Assembly (NCBI GenBank): GCA_964542875.1
Contig: CAZIWA010000139.1
Span: 1-14,182, forward strand
Reading direction: 5' to 3'
DNA from: CAZGOM01 sp964542875
GTDB lineage: Bacteria > Planctomycetota > Phycisphaerae > Phycisphaerales > Phycisphaeraceae
DNA length: 14,182 nucleotides
The position numbers were made by a program, and so were the translations under genes. Below, one piece after another: positions 14,079 through 14,182 of the stretch (its first letter is position 1; each line of letters starts with the position of its first letter). The notes beneath the pieces are model-generated. The model was not told the origin of the DNA. It saw only the letters and a program-made list of their open reading frames with translations, and ran no database searches.

Positions 14079-14126
14079 GGGAGCGGTGATGGGAGCGGTG
14101 ATGGGAGCGGTGATGGGGGCGGTGGG
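14079..14126. repeat. Four 12-bp tandem units (GGGAGCGGTGAT)
   Basis: Three identical units start at 14079, 14091 and 14103; the fourth (14115, GGGGGCGGTGGG) is degenerate. In the plus strand they encode Met-Gly-Ala-Val repeats, opening a frame that stays open to the window edge from the ATG at 14089, behind a GGAGGGGGAG run. Whether this is a gene start or non-coding repeat cannot be decided from 94 bp. The rest of the 203-bp tail (13980-14182) shows a TGCTACCCGG word at 14066 and a 6-bp stem at 14149-14164. Confidence 0.7.
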
Positions 14127-14182
14127 ATTTTGTGGGTTGAGCGGGAGGTCGGGCTGGCGCCCGAATACCCTCGTTTGCACGT

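Noticed and set aside
14149..14164. TCGGGC-TGGC-GCCCGA hairpin as part of a tRNA or terminator
   Set aside because: No acceptor, anticodon or T-arm can be built around it, and no T-run follows.
13854..14180. Minus-strand open frame with Ile-Thr-Ala-Pro repeats
   Set aside because: The repeats are the translated 12-bp tandem array, and the frame runs antisense into the 278-aa gene; no domain or start signal supports it.

Overview
The window reads as GC-rich bacterial chromosome, mostly housekeeping genes with a few accessory ones. I infer a planctomycete-like organism (Planctomycetota, possibly a Phycisphaerae relative). The grounds are a long SecD with a coiled-coil insertion, several genes without an obvious Shine-Dalgarno (SD) sequence, rhomboid-like proteins with a short C-terminal helical domain, and degenerate intergenic repeats. 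No rRNA or tRNA is present to fix taxonomy, so this is a hypothesis.

Left block (1-7269, all minus strand; transcription runs toward position 1): maf (nucleotide pyrophosphatase), a Nudix ADP-ribose-pyrophosphatase-like hydrolase, two tandem rhomboid-fold membrane proteins, tgt, yajC and secD (cut by the window edge). tgt-yajC-secD is the classical queuosine/Sec-translocon cluster. The rhomboid pair lies directly upstream of it and appears to lack protease catalytic residues.

Middle (7329-9451): a plus-strand ABC/AAA-type ATPase gene bracketed by near-identical 39-bp direct repeats, then hemB (minus) for tetrapyrrole synthesis, then a 280-bp intergenic region with dyad symmetries leading to acs.

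Right block (9452-14182, plus strand): acs (acetyl-CoA synthetase) with a good intrinsic terminator, an orphan ATP-grasp protein, a DEDDh 3'-5' exonuclease whose stop codon abuts the start of an unrecognised 278-aa protein, and a terminal 203-bp non-coding stretch with a 12-bp tandem repeat.

The most unusual features are: (1) degenerate tandem repeats with a 7-bp period but different unit sequences in at least five intergenic gaps, three starting about 6-8 nt upstream of a start codon; (2) the ATPase gene bracketed by copies of such an array; (3) the tandem pseudo-rhomboids; (4) a REP-like palindrome with apparent fragments elsewhere. I see no CRISPR array, transposase, prophage or clear defence system. 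The ATPase, ATP-grasp and exonuclease/unknown pair are the accessory candidates.
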